Shown piece after piece: positions 9,924 to 20,900 of a DNA stretch of 64,000 bases. The position numbers were made by a program, and so were the translations under genes. Numbering within the stretch: position 1 is the stretch's first letter; every line of letters starts with the position of its first letter. The stretch is from Gammaproteobacteria bacterium (GTDB lineage: Bacteria; Pseudomonadota; Gammaproteobacteria; Steroidobacterales; Steroidobacteraceae). The stretch lies in the NCBI GenBank assembly GCA_005878095.1, contig VBNH01000043.1, positions 1 to 64,000 on the forward strand. The letters run 5' to 3'. The notes under the pieces are model-generated. The model searched no databases and was not told the DNA's origin. It was given only the letters and a program-made list of their open reading frames with translations.

Positions 9924-10370
9924 GTGATTTTGCGCGAGCGGTTGAGCGCACTGATCGAGCCCCTGCTGGGGCGGCTGGGGTTCGAGCTGGTGGAGCTCGA
10001 GTACGCTTCCGGTCACGCGCGCGCGCTGCTGCGCCTCTACATCGATCGGGAAGCGGGCGTGGGCCTTGAGGACTGTGAGCGGGTGAGCCGCGAGGTCGCC
10101 TCGCTCCTCGATGTCGAGGACCCGATCCCGTGCGCCTACACCCTGGAGGTGTCGTCGCCGGGTTTTGACCGGCTGCTGCGCACCCAGGCGCACTTCGGGC
10201 GCTTCGTCGGCTCGCGGGTGTTCGTGGAGTTGCGCGAGCCGCGCGCCGGGCGCCGGCGCTACACCGGCAAGCTCCTGACGGTCGATGACACCGGCATCGC
10301 GCTCGAGGTCGACCGTGAGCGTGTGGCGGTGGCGTTCGCGGAGATCGGCAAGGCTAGGCTGGCGTCTTAA
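9924..10370 (+). CDS. rimP: Ribosome maturation factor RimP
   Basis: The protein has 148 residues, close to the E. coli length of 150. RimP helps assemble the 30S subunit. The N-terminal RimP domain begins with RLSALIEPLLGRLGFELVELE and contains the conserved LEVSSPGFDRLL motif; the C-terminal part is the SH3-like domain. Two GTG codons (9918 and 9924) compete. GTG 9924 is preferred because the AGAGG at 9911-9915 is eight bases away, against two for the other. It is the first gene of the rimP-nusA-infB-rbfA-truB operon. Confidence 0.93.
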   Translation: MILRERLSALIEPLLGRLGFELVELEYASGHARALLRLYIDREAGVGLEDCERVSREVASLLDVEDPIPCAYTLEVSSPGFDRLLRTQAHFGRFVGSRVFVELREPRAGRRRYTGKLLTVDDTGIALEVDRERVAVAFAEIGKARLAS

Positions 10371-10385
10371 GAGGTACGCGGGACA

Positions 10386-11882
10386 GTGAACAAAGAAATT
10401 CTCATGGTGGTCGATGCCGTGTCCAACGAGAAGGGCGTCGACAAGGAAGTGATCTTCGAGGCACTCGAAGCCGCGCTCGCGTCCGCGACCCGCAAGAAGC
10501 ACGGCGAGGAGTGGGACGCGCGCGTGTCGATCGACCGCAAGAGCGGCGACTACGACACCTTCCGGCGCTGGAAGGTGTTCGCCGACGACTCCAAGGAGCT
10601 CGAGGTCCCGGAGCACGAGCTGCGCCTCGAGGATGCTCTGGAGCTCAACCCGCAGGCGCAGGTGGGCGGCTACGTCGAGCAGCCGGTCGAATCGGTGGCC
10701 TTCGGGCGCATCGCGGCCCAGCAGGCCAAGCAGGTGATCGTGCAGAAGGTGCGCGAAGCCGAGCGCGCCCAGGTGGTCGGCGCTTACCGCGACCGCGTGG
10801 GGACGCTGGTGAGCGGGGTGGTGAAGCGCGTCGACCGCAACGGCATCTATATCGATCTGGGCGGCAACGCCGAAGGCTTCGTGCCGCGCACCGACATGAT
10901 CCCGCGCGAGCAGGCCAAGCCCCAGGACCGCATCAAGGCCTTCCTCAAGGAAGTGCGCTCCGAGCCGCGCGGCCCGCAGCTGTTCCTCACCCGCACCGCG
11001 CCCGAGTTCCTCATCGAGCTGTTCAAGCTCGAGGTGCCGGAGGTCGGGCAGGGGCTCATCCAGATCCTGGGTGCGGCGCGCGATCCGGGCGTGCGCGCCA
11101 AGATCGCGGTGAAGAGCAACGACCCGCGCATCGATCCGGTCGGCGCCTGCGTCGGTATGCGCGGCTCGCGCGTGCAGGCGGTCTCCAACGAGATCGCGGG
11201 CGAGCGCGTCGACATCATCCCCCACGTCGACAACCCGGCGCAGTTCGTGATCAACGCCATGTCCCCCGCCGAGGTCATGTCCATCGTGGTGGACGAGGAC
11301 TCGCACAGCATGGACATCGCCGTGTCCGAGGAGAAACTCTCGCAGGCCATCGGCCGCGGCGGCCAGAACATCCGCCTGGCGAGCCAGCTCACGGGGTGGG
11401 ACCTGAACGTGATGACCGAATCCGACGCCGAGGTCAAGAGCGAGACCGAGTCCAAGGAGCTGGTGCAGAACTTCATGAAGCAGCTGGATGTCGATGAGGA
11501 TGTGGCGACCATCCTGGCGCAGGAGGGTTTCTCCACCATCGAGGAGATCGCCTACGTCCCGCAGGCGGAGCTGGCCGCCATACAGGAGTTCGACGTGGAT
11601 ATCGTCAAGGAGCTGCGCAACCGCGCGCGCGACGTGCTGCTCACGCAGGCGATCGCCAGCGAGGAGACCCTCGATCAGTCGATGCCGGCGGACGATCTGC
11701 TGCTGCTGGAGGGCATGAGCCCGGACCTGGCGCTGACCCTGGCGCGCCGCGGGGTGCGTACCCGCGAGGATCTCGCCGAGCAGTCGGTGGATGAGCTGGC
11801 CGACATCGAAGGGCTGGCCGCCGACAAGGCGGCCAAACTCATCATGACGGCGCGCGCGCCGTGGTTCGAGGCGGGTAACTGA
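10386..11882 (+). CDS. nusA: Transcription termination/antitermination factor NusA
   Basis: The protein has 498 residues, near the E. coli length. NusA binds RNA polymerase and modulates pausing, termination and antitermination. Domain order is an RNAP-binding N-terminal domain (to about residue 130), S1 ([20 protein letters not shown]), and two KH domains ([10 protein letters not shown] and then [15 protein letters not shown]). Two C-terminal acidic helix-hairpin-helix repeats follow (about 365-425 and 440-495), as in the long enterobacterial form. The start is GTG at 10386, with an upstream GAGG about eleven bases away. It follows rimP by 15 bases. Confidence 0.97.
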   Translation: MNKEILMVVDAVSNEKGVDKEVIFEALEAALASATRKKHGEEWDARVSIDRKSGDYDTFRRWKVFADDSKELEVPEHELRLEDALELNPQAQVGGYVEQPVESVAFGRIAAQQAKQVIVQKVREAERAQVVGAYRDRVGTLVSGVVKRVDRNGIYIDLGGNAEGFVPRTDMIPREQAKPQDRIKAFLKEVRSEPRGPQLFLTRTAPEFLIELFKLEVPEVGQGLIQILGAARDPGVRAKIAVKSNDPRIDPVGACVGMRGSRVQAVSNEIAGERVDIIPHVDNPAQFVINAMSPAEVMSIVVDEDSHSMDIAVSEEKLSQAIGRGGQNIRLASQLTGWDLNVMTESDAEVKSETESKELVQNFMKQLDVDEDVATILAQEGFSTIEEIAYVPQAELAAIQEFDVDIVKELRNRARDVLLTQAIASEETLDQSMPADDLLLLEGMSPDLALTLARRGVRTREDLAEQSVDELADIEGLAADKAAKLIMTARAPWFEAGN

Positions 11883-11908
11883 CAGAAACGGGACGAGGGT
11901 TCAAGCCT

Positions 11909-14473
11909 ATGGCCGAAGTGAGCGTTTCCCAGTTTGCCGAGGTTCTCAAGGTGCCGGTGGACCGGCTGCTGGTGCAGCTCGACCAGGCGGGCATCAAGGT
12001 GTCCGGTCCGGACGCGCGCATCAGCGACGACGCCAAACTCGAGCTGCTCACGCACCTGCGCCGCAGCCACGGGAGCGACGCCGATAGCGACGGCGCGCCG
12101 CGCAAGATCACCCTCAGGCGCAAGACCCAGAGCGAGCTGAAGCTCGCCAGCGCGCAGGGGCGCGCGCGCACCGTCAATGTCGAGGTGCGCCGCAAACGCA
12201 CCTACATCAAGCGCGACGTGCTCGAGGAGCAGGCGCGCGTCCACCAGGACGAGCTCGACCACCGCCGTCAGGAAGCCGAAGCGGCGGCGCGCGCCGCGAA
12301 TGAGCGCGCCGAAGCCGAGCGGCGCGAGCGCGAGCGGCTCGAGGCGGAGAACCGCCGCCGCGTCGAGGAGGAGGATGCGCGCCGCCGCGCCCAGGAGGAC
12401 GCGCGCCGGGTGGCCGAGCAGCGCAGCCGCGACGACGAGGCGCGGCGCACCCGCGAGCGCGAGGAGCACGAGCGGCACGCCGGCGAGCGTGAGCGGCCAC
12501 AGGCGCTCACCCCGCCGCCAGCGGCGCCGCGCGAGCGCCCGGTCGCCGCCGCCCCCGCCGCGCCGGTGGCGGACGACAAGCAGCACACGCGCTACGGCCG
12601 CCAGGAGCTGCACGTCACCGGAGATGTCAGCTCGCGCTACAAGAAGAAGCGCCGCGCCAAGGCGCGGCCGCTGCCGGCGTCCGCCGAAGGGCGGCATGGA
12701 TTCGAGATGCCGACCGCGCCGCTGGTGCACGAGGTCGGTATCGGTGAGACGGTCACGGTGGCGGAGCTGGCGCAGAAGATGGCCGTCAAGGCCAACGAGG
12801 TCATCAAGGCGCTGATGAACATGGGCGTGATGGCCACCATCAATCAGCCGATCGACCAGGACACCGCGGTGCTGGTAGTCGAGGAGATGGGCCACACTCC
12901 CAAGGTCCTCAAGGAGAACCAGATCGAGCAGGACCTGCAGGGCGCGCAGGCCGAGGCGGAGGTGACGCCGCGCCCGCCGGTGGTCACCGTCATGGGCCAC
13001 GTCGACCACGGCAAGACCTCGCTCCTCGATTACATCCGGCGCACCAAGGTCGCAGCCGGCGAGGCGGGCGGCATCACGCAGCACATCGGCGCCTATCACG
13101 TCGAGACCCCGAAGGGGGGCATCACCTTCCTCGATACCCCCGGGCACGCCGCGTTCACGGCGATGCGTGCGCGCGGCGCCAAGGCCACCGACATCGTGGT
13201 GCTGGTGGTCGCCGCCGACGACGGTGTGATGCCGCAAACCATCGAGGCCATCCAGCACGCGCGTGCGGCCAGCGTGCCGATCGTGGTGGCGGTTAACAAG
13301 GTCGACAAGAGCGACGCGGACCCCGACCGCGTGCGCACCGAGCTGTCCAAGCACGAGGTCATTGCCGAGGAGTGGGGCGGGCAGAACATGTTCGTCAGCG
13401 TATCGGCGCGCACCGGTGCTGGTGTCGACAAGCTGCTCGAAGCGATCCTGCTGCAGGCGGAAGTGCTGGAGCTGAGAGCGCCGCGCAACGGACTCGCCTC
13501 CGGGGTGGTGATCGAGGCGAGCGTGGAGAAGGGGCGCGGTGCGGTGGCGACCGTGCTGGTGAAGAAGGGCACGCTGCGCATGGGGGACCCGATCATCGCC
13601 GGTTCCGAGTACGGGCGCGTGCGCGCGATGTTCGATGAGAACGGCCAGCCGGTAGCGCAAGCCCCGCCGTCCATGCCGGTGGTGGTGCTGGGACTGTCGA
13701 GCGCTCCCAACGCGGGCGATGAGCTGCTGGTGGTGGAGAGCGAGCGCAAGGCGCGCGAAGTGGCGCTCTACCGCCAGGGCAAGTTCCGCGACGTGAAGCT
13801 GGCGCGCCAGAGCGCCCGTCCCGAGGATGCATTCGCGCAGATGGGCGAGGAGAAGGCCGGCCTGGTGTCGGTGCTCATCAAGGCCGACGTGCAGGGGAGC
13901 GCGGAGGCGCTGCGCGATGCGCTCGCCAAGCTGTCCACCGAGGAGGTGCAGGTGAAGGTGATCGCGAGCGGCCTGGGCGGCATCACCGAGTCCGATGTGC
14001 AGCTCGCCGCGGCCTCCAAGGCGCTGGTCATCGGCTTCAACGTGCGCGCCGATGCCGGCGCGCGCGATGCCGTCAAGGAGACCGGCGTCGAGGTGCGCTA
14101 CTACAGCATCATTTACGAAGCCATCGACGACGTGAAGCAGATGATGTCCGGCATGCTGCAGCCAGAGGTCAAGGAGCAGATCGTGGGCGTAGCGCAGGTG
14201 CGCGAGGTGTTCCGCTCGAGCAAGTTCGGCGTAGTGGCCGGCTGCCTGGTGACCGAGGGCCTGGTCCGGCGCAACAATCCGATTCGCGTGCTGCGCGACA
14301 ACGTGGTGATCTTCGAGGGCGCGCTCGAGTCGCTGCGCCGCTTCAAGGACGACGTGGGCGAGGTGCGCGCCGGCACCGAGTGCGGCATCGGCGTGAAGAA
14401 CTACCAGGACGTGCGCGTCGGCGACCAGATCGAGTGCTTTGCGCGCGTCGAGGTCGCGAGAACGCTGCAGTAA
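11909..14473 (+). CDS. infB: Translation initiation factor IF-2
   Basis: The protein has 854 residues. IF-2 is the GTPase that places initiator fMet-tRNA on the 30S subunit and promotes subunit joining. The order is a small N-terminal domain, a long charged Arg/Glu/Ala-rich linker (about residues 80-260), and then the GTPase core. G1 is GHVDHGKT at 363-370, followed by DTPGHAAF (G3) and NKVDK (G4). The C-terminal beta-barrel and fMet-tRNA-binding domains are complete. The start ATG has GAGG about 13 bases upstream. Its stop overlaps the rbfA start (TAATG). Confidence 0.98.
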   Translation: MAEVSVSQFAEVLKVPVDRLLVQLDQAGIKVSGPDARISDDAKLELLTHLRRSHGSDADSDGAPRKITLRRKTQSELKLASAQGRARTVNVEVRRKRTYIKRDVLEEQARVHQDELDHRRQEAEAAARAANERAEAERRERERLEAENRRRVEEEDARRRAQEDARRVAEQRSRDDEARRTREREEHERHAGERERPQALTPPPAAPRERPVAAAPAAPVADDKQHTRYGRQELHVTGDVSSRYKKKRRAKARPLPASAEGRHGFEMPTAPLVHEVGIGETVTVAELAQKMAVKANEVIKALMNMGVMATINQPIDQDTAVLVVEEMGHTPKVLKENQIEQDLQGAQAEAEVTPRPPVVTVMGHVDHGKTSLLDYIRRTKVAAGEAGGITQHIGAYHVETPKGGITFLDTPGHAAFTAMRARGAKATDIVVLVVAADDGVMPQTIEAIQHARAASVPIVVAVNKVDKSDADPDRVRTELSKHEVIAEEWGGQNMFVSVSARTGAGVDKLLEAILLQAEVLELRAPRNGLASGVVIEASVEKGRGAVATVLVKKGTLRMGDPIIAGSEYGRVRAMFDENGQPVAQAPPSMPVVVLGLSSAPNAGDELLVVESERKAREVALYRQGKFRDVKLARQSARPEDAFAQMGEEKAGLVSVLIKADVQGSAEALRDALAKLSTEEVQVKVIASGLGGITESDVQLAAASKALVIGFNVRADAGARDAVKETGVEVRYYSIIYEAIDDVKQMMSGMLQPEVKEQIVGVAQVREVFRSSKFGVVAGCLVTEGLVRRNNPIRVLRDNVVIFEGALESLRRFKDDVGEVRAGTECGIGVKNYQDVRVGDQIECFARVEVARTLQ

Positions 14474-14895
14474 TGCCGCAGGCCCGCACCCAACGCATCG
14501 AGTCGCAGATCCAGCGTGTGCTCGCGGCGTTGATCGCGCGCGAGGTGAAGGATCCACGGGTGGGCAACGTGACCATCACCGCGGTCAGCGTCGCGGCCGA
14601 CATGGGCACGGCGCGCGTGTTCTTCACCCCGTTCGCCTCGCGCCACCCGCCGCACGAGGTGCGCACCGGACTCAGCCACGCCGCCGGGTTCCTGCGCGGG
14701 GAGCTCGGCCGGCGGCTGTCGCTGCGGCACGCGCCACGGCTGGAATTCGTGTTCGATGACAGCGTCGAGGGCGCGGCCCGCCTGAGCAGCCTCATCGACC
14801 GCGCCGTCGCCGGCGACCGTGCGGGCGCCGCCCCGCCGCCCGCCCCCGAGCCGGGCTCCGGGCCGCCGGCGGGCGCCGACACTTCCCGGCGCTGA
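14473..14895 (+). CDS. rbfA: 30S ribosome-binding factor RbfA
   Basis: The protein has 140 residues. RbfA binds the 30S subunit and aids late 16S rRNA processing and cold adaptation. The KH-like fold is clear from the start (RTQRIESQIQRVLAALIAREVKDPRVG) and the LRHAPRLEFVFDDSVEGAARL motif. The ATG at 14473 shares a base with the infB stop (TAATG). A Pro/Gly-rich tail of about 25 residues follows the domain and looks disordered. Confidence 0.96.
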   Translation: MPQARTQRIESQIQRVLAALIAREVKDPRVGNVTITAVSVAADMGTARVFFTPFASRHPPHEVRTGLSHAAGFLRGELGRRLSLRHAPRLEFVFDDSVEGAARLSSLIDRAVAGDRAGAAPPPAPEPGSGPPAGADTSRR

Positions 14896-14906
14896 ACGCC
14901 GCGCTC

Positions 14907-15815
14907 ATGCCCAGCGGCATCCTGCTGCTCGACAAGCCGCGCGGCCTGTCCTCGAACGCGGTGTTGCAGCGTGTGCGCACGCTGTTCCTGCGGCAGAAGG
15001 CGGGGCATGTCGGGAGCCTCGACCCGCTCGCCACCGGCATGTTGCCGATCTGCCTGGGCGAGGCTACCAAGATCGCAGGGCAGATCCTCGCCGGCCGCAA
15101 GCGCTACCGTTTCACGGTGGCGCTCGGCAGCGCGACCGCGACCGGCGATGCCGAAGGTGCGGTCACGACCACGGCGCCGGTGCCGCCGTTCGACCGCGCG
15201 GCGCTCGAGGCGCTCCTGGCGCGGTTCCGCGGCCCTCAGACACAGACTCCGCCCATGTACTCGGCCGTGAAGCGCGCCGGACAGCCGCTGTACAAGCTCG
15301 CCCGCGCGGGCGTGACCGTGGCGCGCGCGGCGCGCGCCATCGAGCTGTTCGAGCTTACGCTGCGCGCCCTCGCGCCCGCGAGCCTCGAGCTCGAAGCCTT
15401 GTGCTCCAAGGGTACCTATATCCGGGTATTGGCCGAGGATCTGGCGGCGGCGCTCGGCACCTGCGGGCACGTCACGGCGCTGCGGCGGCTGTACGTGGAG
15501 CCCTTTGAGAAGGAGCCGATGCACACCCTCGAGTCCCTTGCCGAAACACGCGCGCGCGGGGACTGGCCGCGGTTGCTGTCCAGCGACTGGCCGCTCGGGC
15601 ACCTGACTGCGGTGCGCCTCACCGCGAGCGAGGCGCAGCGCATGCTCAGCGGTCAGAGCGTCATGGCGCAGGTGGCCGGTGCAGCCGCGGCGGTGCGCCT
15701 GTACGACGAGGCGGGTACGTTCCTCGGCCTCGGCGAGGCCGACGGACGCGGCGCGGTGCGACCGCGCAGACTCCTCAGCCTGAGCGCTCTGAGCCTCAGT
15801 GCCCGTGCACCGTAA
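14907..15815 (+). CDS. truB: tRNA pseudouridine(55) synthase TruB
   Basis: The protein has 302 residues. TruB makes pseudouridine 55 in the T loop of tRNAs. The catalytic Asp39 lies in GSLDPLATGMLP, and the RYRF and KGTYIRVLAEDL motifs are present, with a PUA-like C-terminal region. It follows rbfA by 11 bases. No rpsO follows directly: rpsO-pnp sits about 9.5 kb away, with the signalling genes between. The 3' end overlaps the convergent lipoprotein gene by 20 bases. Confidence 0.96.
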   Translation: MPSGILLLDKPRGLSSNAVLQRVRTLFLRQKAGHVGSLDPLATGMLPICLGEATKIAGQILAGRKRYRFTVALGSATATGDAEGAVTTTAPVPPFDRAALEALLARFRGPQTQTPPMYSAVKRAGQPLYKLARAGVTVARAARAIELFELTLRALAPASLELEALCSKGTYIRVLAEDLAAALGTCGHVTALRRLYVEPFEKEPMHTLESLAETRARGDWPRLLSSDWPLGHLTAVRLTASEAQRMLSGQSVMAQVAGAAAAVRLYDEAGTFLGLGEADGRGAVRPRRLLSLSALSLSARAP

Positions 15816-16080
15816 GCGCGGGATCGAGCAACCGCAGGGCCTGGCCGGTGTCGGACGCGCCGGTGCGCAGGATCTCCTCCTGGGTATAAGTCCGGCCGAA
15901 GCCCGCGCAGTCTGCCTCCTTCAAGGGAATGCGGGTGGCCGTATCCGGGACGCAGCCCGGGTTGCGCGCGGGCGCGAGCGCGAGCGAAGCGCTCTTCGGC
16001 GCCTCACGCGTCGCGGAGGGGGTCGTGCATGCCGCGAGCGGCAGGACCAGGCAGGCGCCGATGAGGAGTTTCGTCAGCAT
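15796..16080 (-). CDS. Small putative lipoprotein of unknown function
   Basis: The protein has 94 residues. A signal peptide with lipobox LPLAAC ends at Cys18, so it should be lipidated and membrane anchored. The mature part is short and polar, with two further cysteines and a conserved-looking TYTQEEILRTGASDTGQALRLLDP stretch. I do not recognise a named family. The ATG at 16078-16080 is chosen because GAGG lies about eight bases upstream; an earlier in-frame GTG overlaps that site. It lies 112 bases downstream of the REC-GGDEF-EAL gene on the same strand and ends inside truB on the other strand. Confidence 0.75.
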   Translation of the reverse strand: MLTKLLIGACLVLPLAACTTPSATREAPKSASLALAPARNPGCVPDTATRIPLKEADCAGFGRTYTQEEILRTGASDTGQALRLLDPALTVHGH

Positions 16081-16192
16081 GCAAGTCACCTCGGCTCGAT
16101 CGTAGTGCCGGGCAGAATGCCGCGCAAGCGGCCCCGCGATTCCAGCGCCGTTCCCCGCCGAAATGCGGCGCCAGGCGGGGCGCCGCGGCTGG

Positions 16193-17941
16193 CTAACTCT
16201 GCCGCCGCCGCGCCGCGTCCGGCGCCGCTTGCGCCGGCTGCAGGAACTGGCGCTCCAATTCCGCCGCCGACAGGGGTCGGGCGAGGAGAAACCCCTGCGC
16301 CTCCTGGCAGCCGCGCGCGCGCAGCCATTCGAGTTGCCCCGAACGCTCGATGCCCTCGGCCGTCACGGTGATGCCCAGACTCTCGCCGAGCGACAGGATG
16401 GCGTTGGCGATGGCGGCATCGCTCGCCGAGCGGTCCACGTCGCGCACGAACGCCTTGTCTATCTTGATGCGATCCGGGGGGAAGCGGGTGATGTATGCCA
16501 GCGCGGAATAGCCGGTGCCGAAGTCATCGAGTGCAATGCGGCAGCCGAGCTCGCGCAGCTTCTTGAGCGCGTTGCGCCCGGCGGCGGAATCCTTCACCAG
16601 CAGCGACTCGGTGATCTCGACCTCGATCAGCGAGGCGGGAACGCCGGCCGCCGCCGCTTCGGTCCGGATCACGCGCGCCGGATCGCCGTGCAGCAGGTCC
16701 TTGCCGGACACGTTGATGGCCACCGGGACGGTGAAACCCCGATCCGTCCACTTGCGCAGCTGCCGGCACACCGCGCGCACCACCCAGCTGCCCAGGTCGA
16801 GGATGAGGCCGCTGTCCTCGGCGATCTCGATGAAGCGCAGCGGCGGGATCTCACCGTGCTCGGCATCGCACCAGCGCAGCAGCGCCTCCACCCCCACGAG
16901 CTGATTGTCGCGCAAGCGGAACTTCGGCTGATACACCAGGTTGAGGCGGTCCTCCGCCACCGCGCGGCGCAGGCGCGCCTCGAGGTCGAGCCAGTTGGCG
17001 AGCCGGCTGCTCATCGCGGGGGTGTAGACGGAGACCGACTCCGCGGCGCCGGTCTTCGCCTGGTACATGGCGGTGTCGGCGTGCTTGAGCAGCGTGGCGA
17101 CATCGGCGCCGTCGTCCGGGTGGACCGCCACGCCGATGCTCGGCGCCGGATAGAACTCGAGGCCGTCGTAGCGAATGGGCTCCTTGAACGCCGTGGCGCA
17201 CGCCTCCGCGATGCGAATGGCGCGCGCGCGCGCGCTCGCATGCCGCACCAGGATGACGAACTCGTCCCCGCCAAAGCGGGCCAGGGCCAGGTGCTGGTCT
17301 TCGGCCTTGAAACCCGCGAGCAGGCCGCTGAGCTTGCCGGCGACGTTGCGCAGCACCGTATCACCCACCGCGTGCCCGAAGGTGTCGTTCACCCGCTTGA
17401 AGCTGTTCAAGTCCAGATAGACGACCGCGACCGACTCCTGCAGTCGCGCCGCATCGCGCACCAGCCGCTCGGCGGTCTCGATGCAGTACTGTCGATTCGG
17501 CAGCCCGGTGAGCGGGTCGAAGTAGGCGAGCCGCTCGATGCGCTCGGCGGCGGCGGCATTGCGCAGAATGTACTCGAGCCGCCGCGGCAGCAGCGCCCAG
17601 TTGACCGGCTTGGAGATGAAGTCGGTCGCCCCCGCGTCGAAGGCGCGGGTGATGGCGGGCGAATCCTCATGGCCGGTCACCATCACGATCGGCACGGTGG
17701 CGAAGCGCGACTCTGCCCGCAGGCGCTGGCACACCGAGTTGCCATCCATGCCGGGCATGTCGACGTCGAGCAGCACGATGGCGACGTCCTGCGACAGGGC
17801 GGCCTCCAGTGCGGCCGTGCCGTTGTCGAAGGCGAGCGGCGTCAGGCCGCCCGCGCGTGCGGCTTCCGCGAGGAGCAGCCGGCCGAGATCCTCATCGTCG
17901 GCGATGATCGCGATTGGCGCCGTGGCGTGCCTGTCGCTCAT
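16193..17941 (-). CDS. Response regulator with GGDEF and EAL domains (cyclic-di-GMP turnover)
   Basis: The protein has 582 residues. An N-terminal receiver domain carries the phospho-acceptor Asp59 in LLDVDMPGMDG. A GGDEF domain follows with intact GGDEF at 224-228, then an EAL domain with Glu352-Ala-Leu, EITES, DDFGTGYS, KIDK and a QGF(L) motif. All main catalytic signatures of a diguanylate cyclase and a phosphodiesterase are present, so either activity is possible. The usual RxxD inhibitory site before GGDEF is not apparent. The ATG overlaps the stop of the upstream hybrid kinase as ATGA. This strongly suggests that the kinase and this regulator form one phosphorelay controlling cyclic-di-GMP, though that is inferred from context. 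Confidence 0.93.
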   Translation of the reverse strand: MSDRHATAPIAIIADDEDLGRLLLAEAARAGGLTPLAFDNGTAALEAALSQDVAIVLLDVDMPGMDGNSVCQRLRAESRFATVPIVMVTGHEDSPAITRAFDAGATDFISKPVNWALLPRRLEYILRNAAAAERIERLAYFDPLTGLPNRQYCIETAERLVRDAARLQESVAVVYLDLNSFKRVNDTFGHAVGDTVLRNVAGKLSGLLAGFKAEDQHLALARFGGDEFVILVRHASARARAIRIAEACATAFKEPIRYDGLEFYPAPSIGVAVHPDDGADVATLLKHADTAMYQAKTGAAESVSVYTPAMSSRLANWLDLEARLRRAVAEDRLNLVYQPKFRLRDNQLVGVEALLRWCDAEHGEIPPLRFIEIAEDSGLILDLGSWVVRAVCRQLRKWTDRGFTVPVAINVSGKDLLHGDPARVIRTEAAAAGVPASLIEVEITESLLVKDSAAGRNALKKLRELGCRIALDDFGTGYSALAYITRFPPDRIKIDKAFVRDVDRSASDAAIANAILSLGESLGITVTAEGIERSGQLEWLRARGCQEAQGFLLARPLSAAELERQFLQPAQAAPDAARRRQS

Positions 17942-20900
17942 GCGCTCGCTCGCAGGCGCAGCGCCGACAGCTGTTCGATCAGGGCCGGGTACGCCGCCGC
18001 CAGCCGCTCGTACAGCTCGCGGGCGCGTTGCGCCTCGCCGGCGGCGCACAGCCGCTCGAGCTCGCGAACGTCGCGGGCGAAGGCGATCGCGCCGACGTTG
18101 GCGGCGCTGGAGCCGAACTTGTGGCAGATGGCGGCGGCTGCGACGAGGTCGGCCGCCTCCAGCGTGGCGGCGAGCTGCGCCAGCGCCGGGGCGGAGCCGG
18201 CCTGAAACAGCTCGACGAGCTTCGAGTACAGGTCGACGCGTTCATCGCTGCGCAGGCGGCGCAGGGTGGCCACTGCCGCAGCGTCCACGCTCGCCAGTGG
18301 ATCGCTCGGCGCGCGCGTGCTCGCCGCGACGGCGCCGCGCACGCTGAAGCGGCGCACCACCTGCGCGCACTCCTCCAGGGTGTAGGGCTTGTTCAGCATG
18401 TCGTCCATGCCAGCCGTGAGGCACGCGTCCCGATAGTTGGCCGCATCGTGCGCCGTGAGTGCGACGATCGGCACGCGCCCGGGTGCCGCGCCGCGCTGGC
18501 GCATCAGGGCCGTGGTCGCGAAGCCGTCCATGCCGGGCATGCTCAGGTCCATGAGGATCAGGTCGAAGCGCTCGGCGGCATTGCGGGCCACGGCCTCGGC
18601 GCCGTCCTTGACCCACACTGAGGTGCATCCCAGCGCCGTGAGGTAGCCCTGCGCCACCGCCGCATTCACCGGCTCGTCCTCCACCAGCAGCACGTGCGCG
18701 CTCAGGGCCTCGGCGGGCAGCGCAGCCGGCGCAACCGCCACCTGTGGCGCGCGGCCGCGGGCCGCGGCGAGGGCGTCGTAGAGTGCACCGCGCTGCACGG
18801 GTTTGAGCACCACGGCTTGGCTCTCGAAGCCCGCCAGGTCCGGTGAATCGAGCTCGGCGGCGGTGGCGAGCACGATCAGATTCCGCTGCCGCGCCTTGCC
18901 GGCACCGAGGCACGCCTGCAGGTAGTCATGCTGGCTGCTCGCGTCGGCGAGGACCAGGTCCTGGTCGTCGGGCGGGGTGGCATCGTCGGGGAGCACCGTG
19001 AGACCGAGCGCGCGGGCGTGCCGCGCGAGGGATTCGGCCAGCGCGGGTCGGCGGGTCAGAATGCGCACGCGGCGCTGCGGCCACACCGGCGCCGGCGCGG
19101 CCGCCGCCGGCCCGGCCGGAAGCTGCAGCCGCAGATGAAACGTCGAGCCGGCCTGCGGCCGGCTGTCGACGCTGATGCTGCCGCCCATGAGCTGCGCCAG
19201 CTCGCGGCAGATGGCGAGCCCGAGCCCGCTGCCGCCGAAGCGCCGGGTGGTCGACTCGTCCGCCTGGGTGAACGGCTCGAAGATCTTGCCGATCGTGGCC
19301 GCGTCCATGCCGATCCCCGTGTCGCTCACCGAGATATCGAGGCTCGCACCGCCCGGCGCTTCCGGGTGCACGTCCGCCTTGACGATCACCTCGCCCTGGG
19401 CGGTGAACTTGACGGCGTTGCCGATCAGATTCATGAGGATCTGCCGCACGCGCAGCGCATCGCCCCGGAGCGAGCAGTGCTCGCGCGCCGGCGGCCACAC
19501 GATCAGCTCGATGCCCTTGGTCTGGGCCGCGCCCGCGAACAGGCTGGTGCACTCCTCGAGCACCTGGCCGAGATCGAACGGCAGCTCCTCGAGCGCGATC
19601 TTGCCGGCGTTGATCTTCGACAGATCCAGCAGGTCGTTGACGATCTGCAGCAGCACCCGGGCCGAGGAGCGGATGGTGTCGGTGAGGCGCGCCTGGGTCG
19701 AGGACTGCGGGGTGCGCGCGAGGAGCTCGGTCATGCCGACCACGCCGTTCATCGGCGTGCGCAGCTCGTGGCTCATGCGATCGAGGAAGTTGCTCTTGGC
19801 CTGCACGGCGTCGGCGAGCTGGCGGTTGCTCTCGGTGAGCTCCCGGGTGCGCAGCTCCACCTCCGACTCGAGACGCTGCCGGGCGCTGACGACGCGTTGG
19901 AACTTCAGCCGCTGCAGGCGCACGCGGTAGGCGAGCGCGGCGAGAGCCGCGAGCGCGTAGGCGATGCAGGCCCACCACGATTTCCACGGCGCCGGGTCGC
20001 GGTGGATGGTGAGCCTGAGCGGCGTGCCGTTCCAGACCGAATCGGAGTTCGCCGCCCGCACCTCGAGCAGATGATCGCCGGCGTCGAGGTTGGTGAGCGT
20101 GATGCGCCGCTGCGCGCCGAGGTCGAGCCAGCGATCGGTGAGGCCCGTCATGCGGTAGGCGAGACGATTGCGCTTCGGGGAGGCGAAGTCGAGCGCGCCG
20201 AAATCCAGTGACAGGATGTTGGCCCGGTAACCGAGGTCGATGCGCTCGAGCAGCCAGTAGGGCCTCGGGCCCGGCGCCGGCACGCCCAGGACCTCGACCC
20301 TTGTGAGCGCCACGTGCGGAGGCTGGCGGTTCTCGGTGAGCCGCGACGGATCGAAGATGTTGAATCCGCCGGGCCCGCCGAAGCACAGACGCCCGTCGCG
20401 CAGGCGATGATAGGCGCCGAAGTTGAACTCCTCGCCCTGCAGGCCGTGCTCGCGGTGATAGGTCTTGATGCCGCCGCTCTCGGGGTCGTAGCGCACCAGG
20501 CCGGCGTCCGAGCTCAGCCAGATGCGGCCGCCGGCGTCCGCCACCACCCCGTACACGGTGTCGCTCGACAGGCCTTCCTCGCGCGTGAGCACCTTGAAGC
20601 GGATCGCATCCGGCGCCGCCGGGGAGCCTTGCACCAGGGCGAGCCCGCCGCCGTCGGTCGCCACCCACACCCGGTCGCGCGCATCCACCGCAAGCGCGTA
20701 GACCGTGTTCGCGGGCAGCGTCCCCGGGTCGCGCGCGTCGTGGCGGAACACCTTGAGGACGGTGCCCTCGGCGCGCGCCAGGTCGAGCCCACCGCCGTCG
20801 GTCCCCATCCACAGGTTGCCGCGCGAGTCTTGCGCGATCGCCGTGACGTGCGGGGAGCTGAGCGCGCCCGGAACGTTGGAGCCGTAAGGGAGCTGGCGGA

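Noticed and set aside
11675-14557. A 960-residue open frame antisense to infB
   Set aside because: It mirrors infB in a GC-rich genome, has His/Arg/Gly-rich composition without any family motif, and infB is certain. It is a shadow frame.
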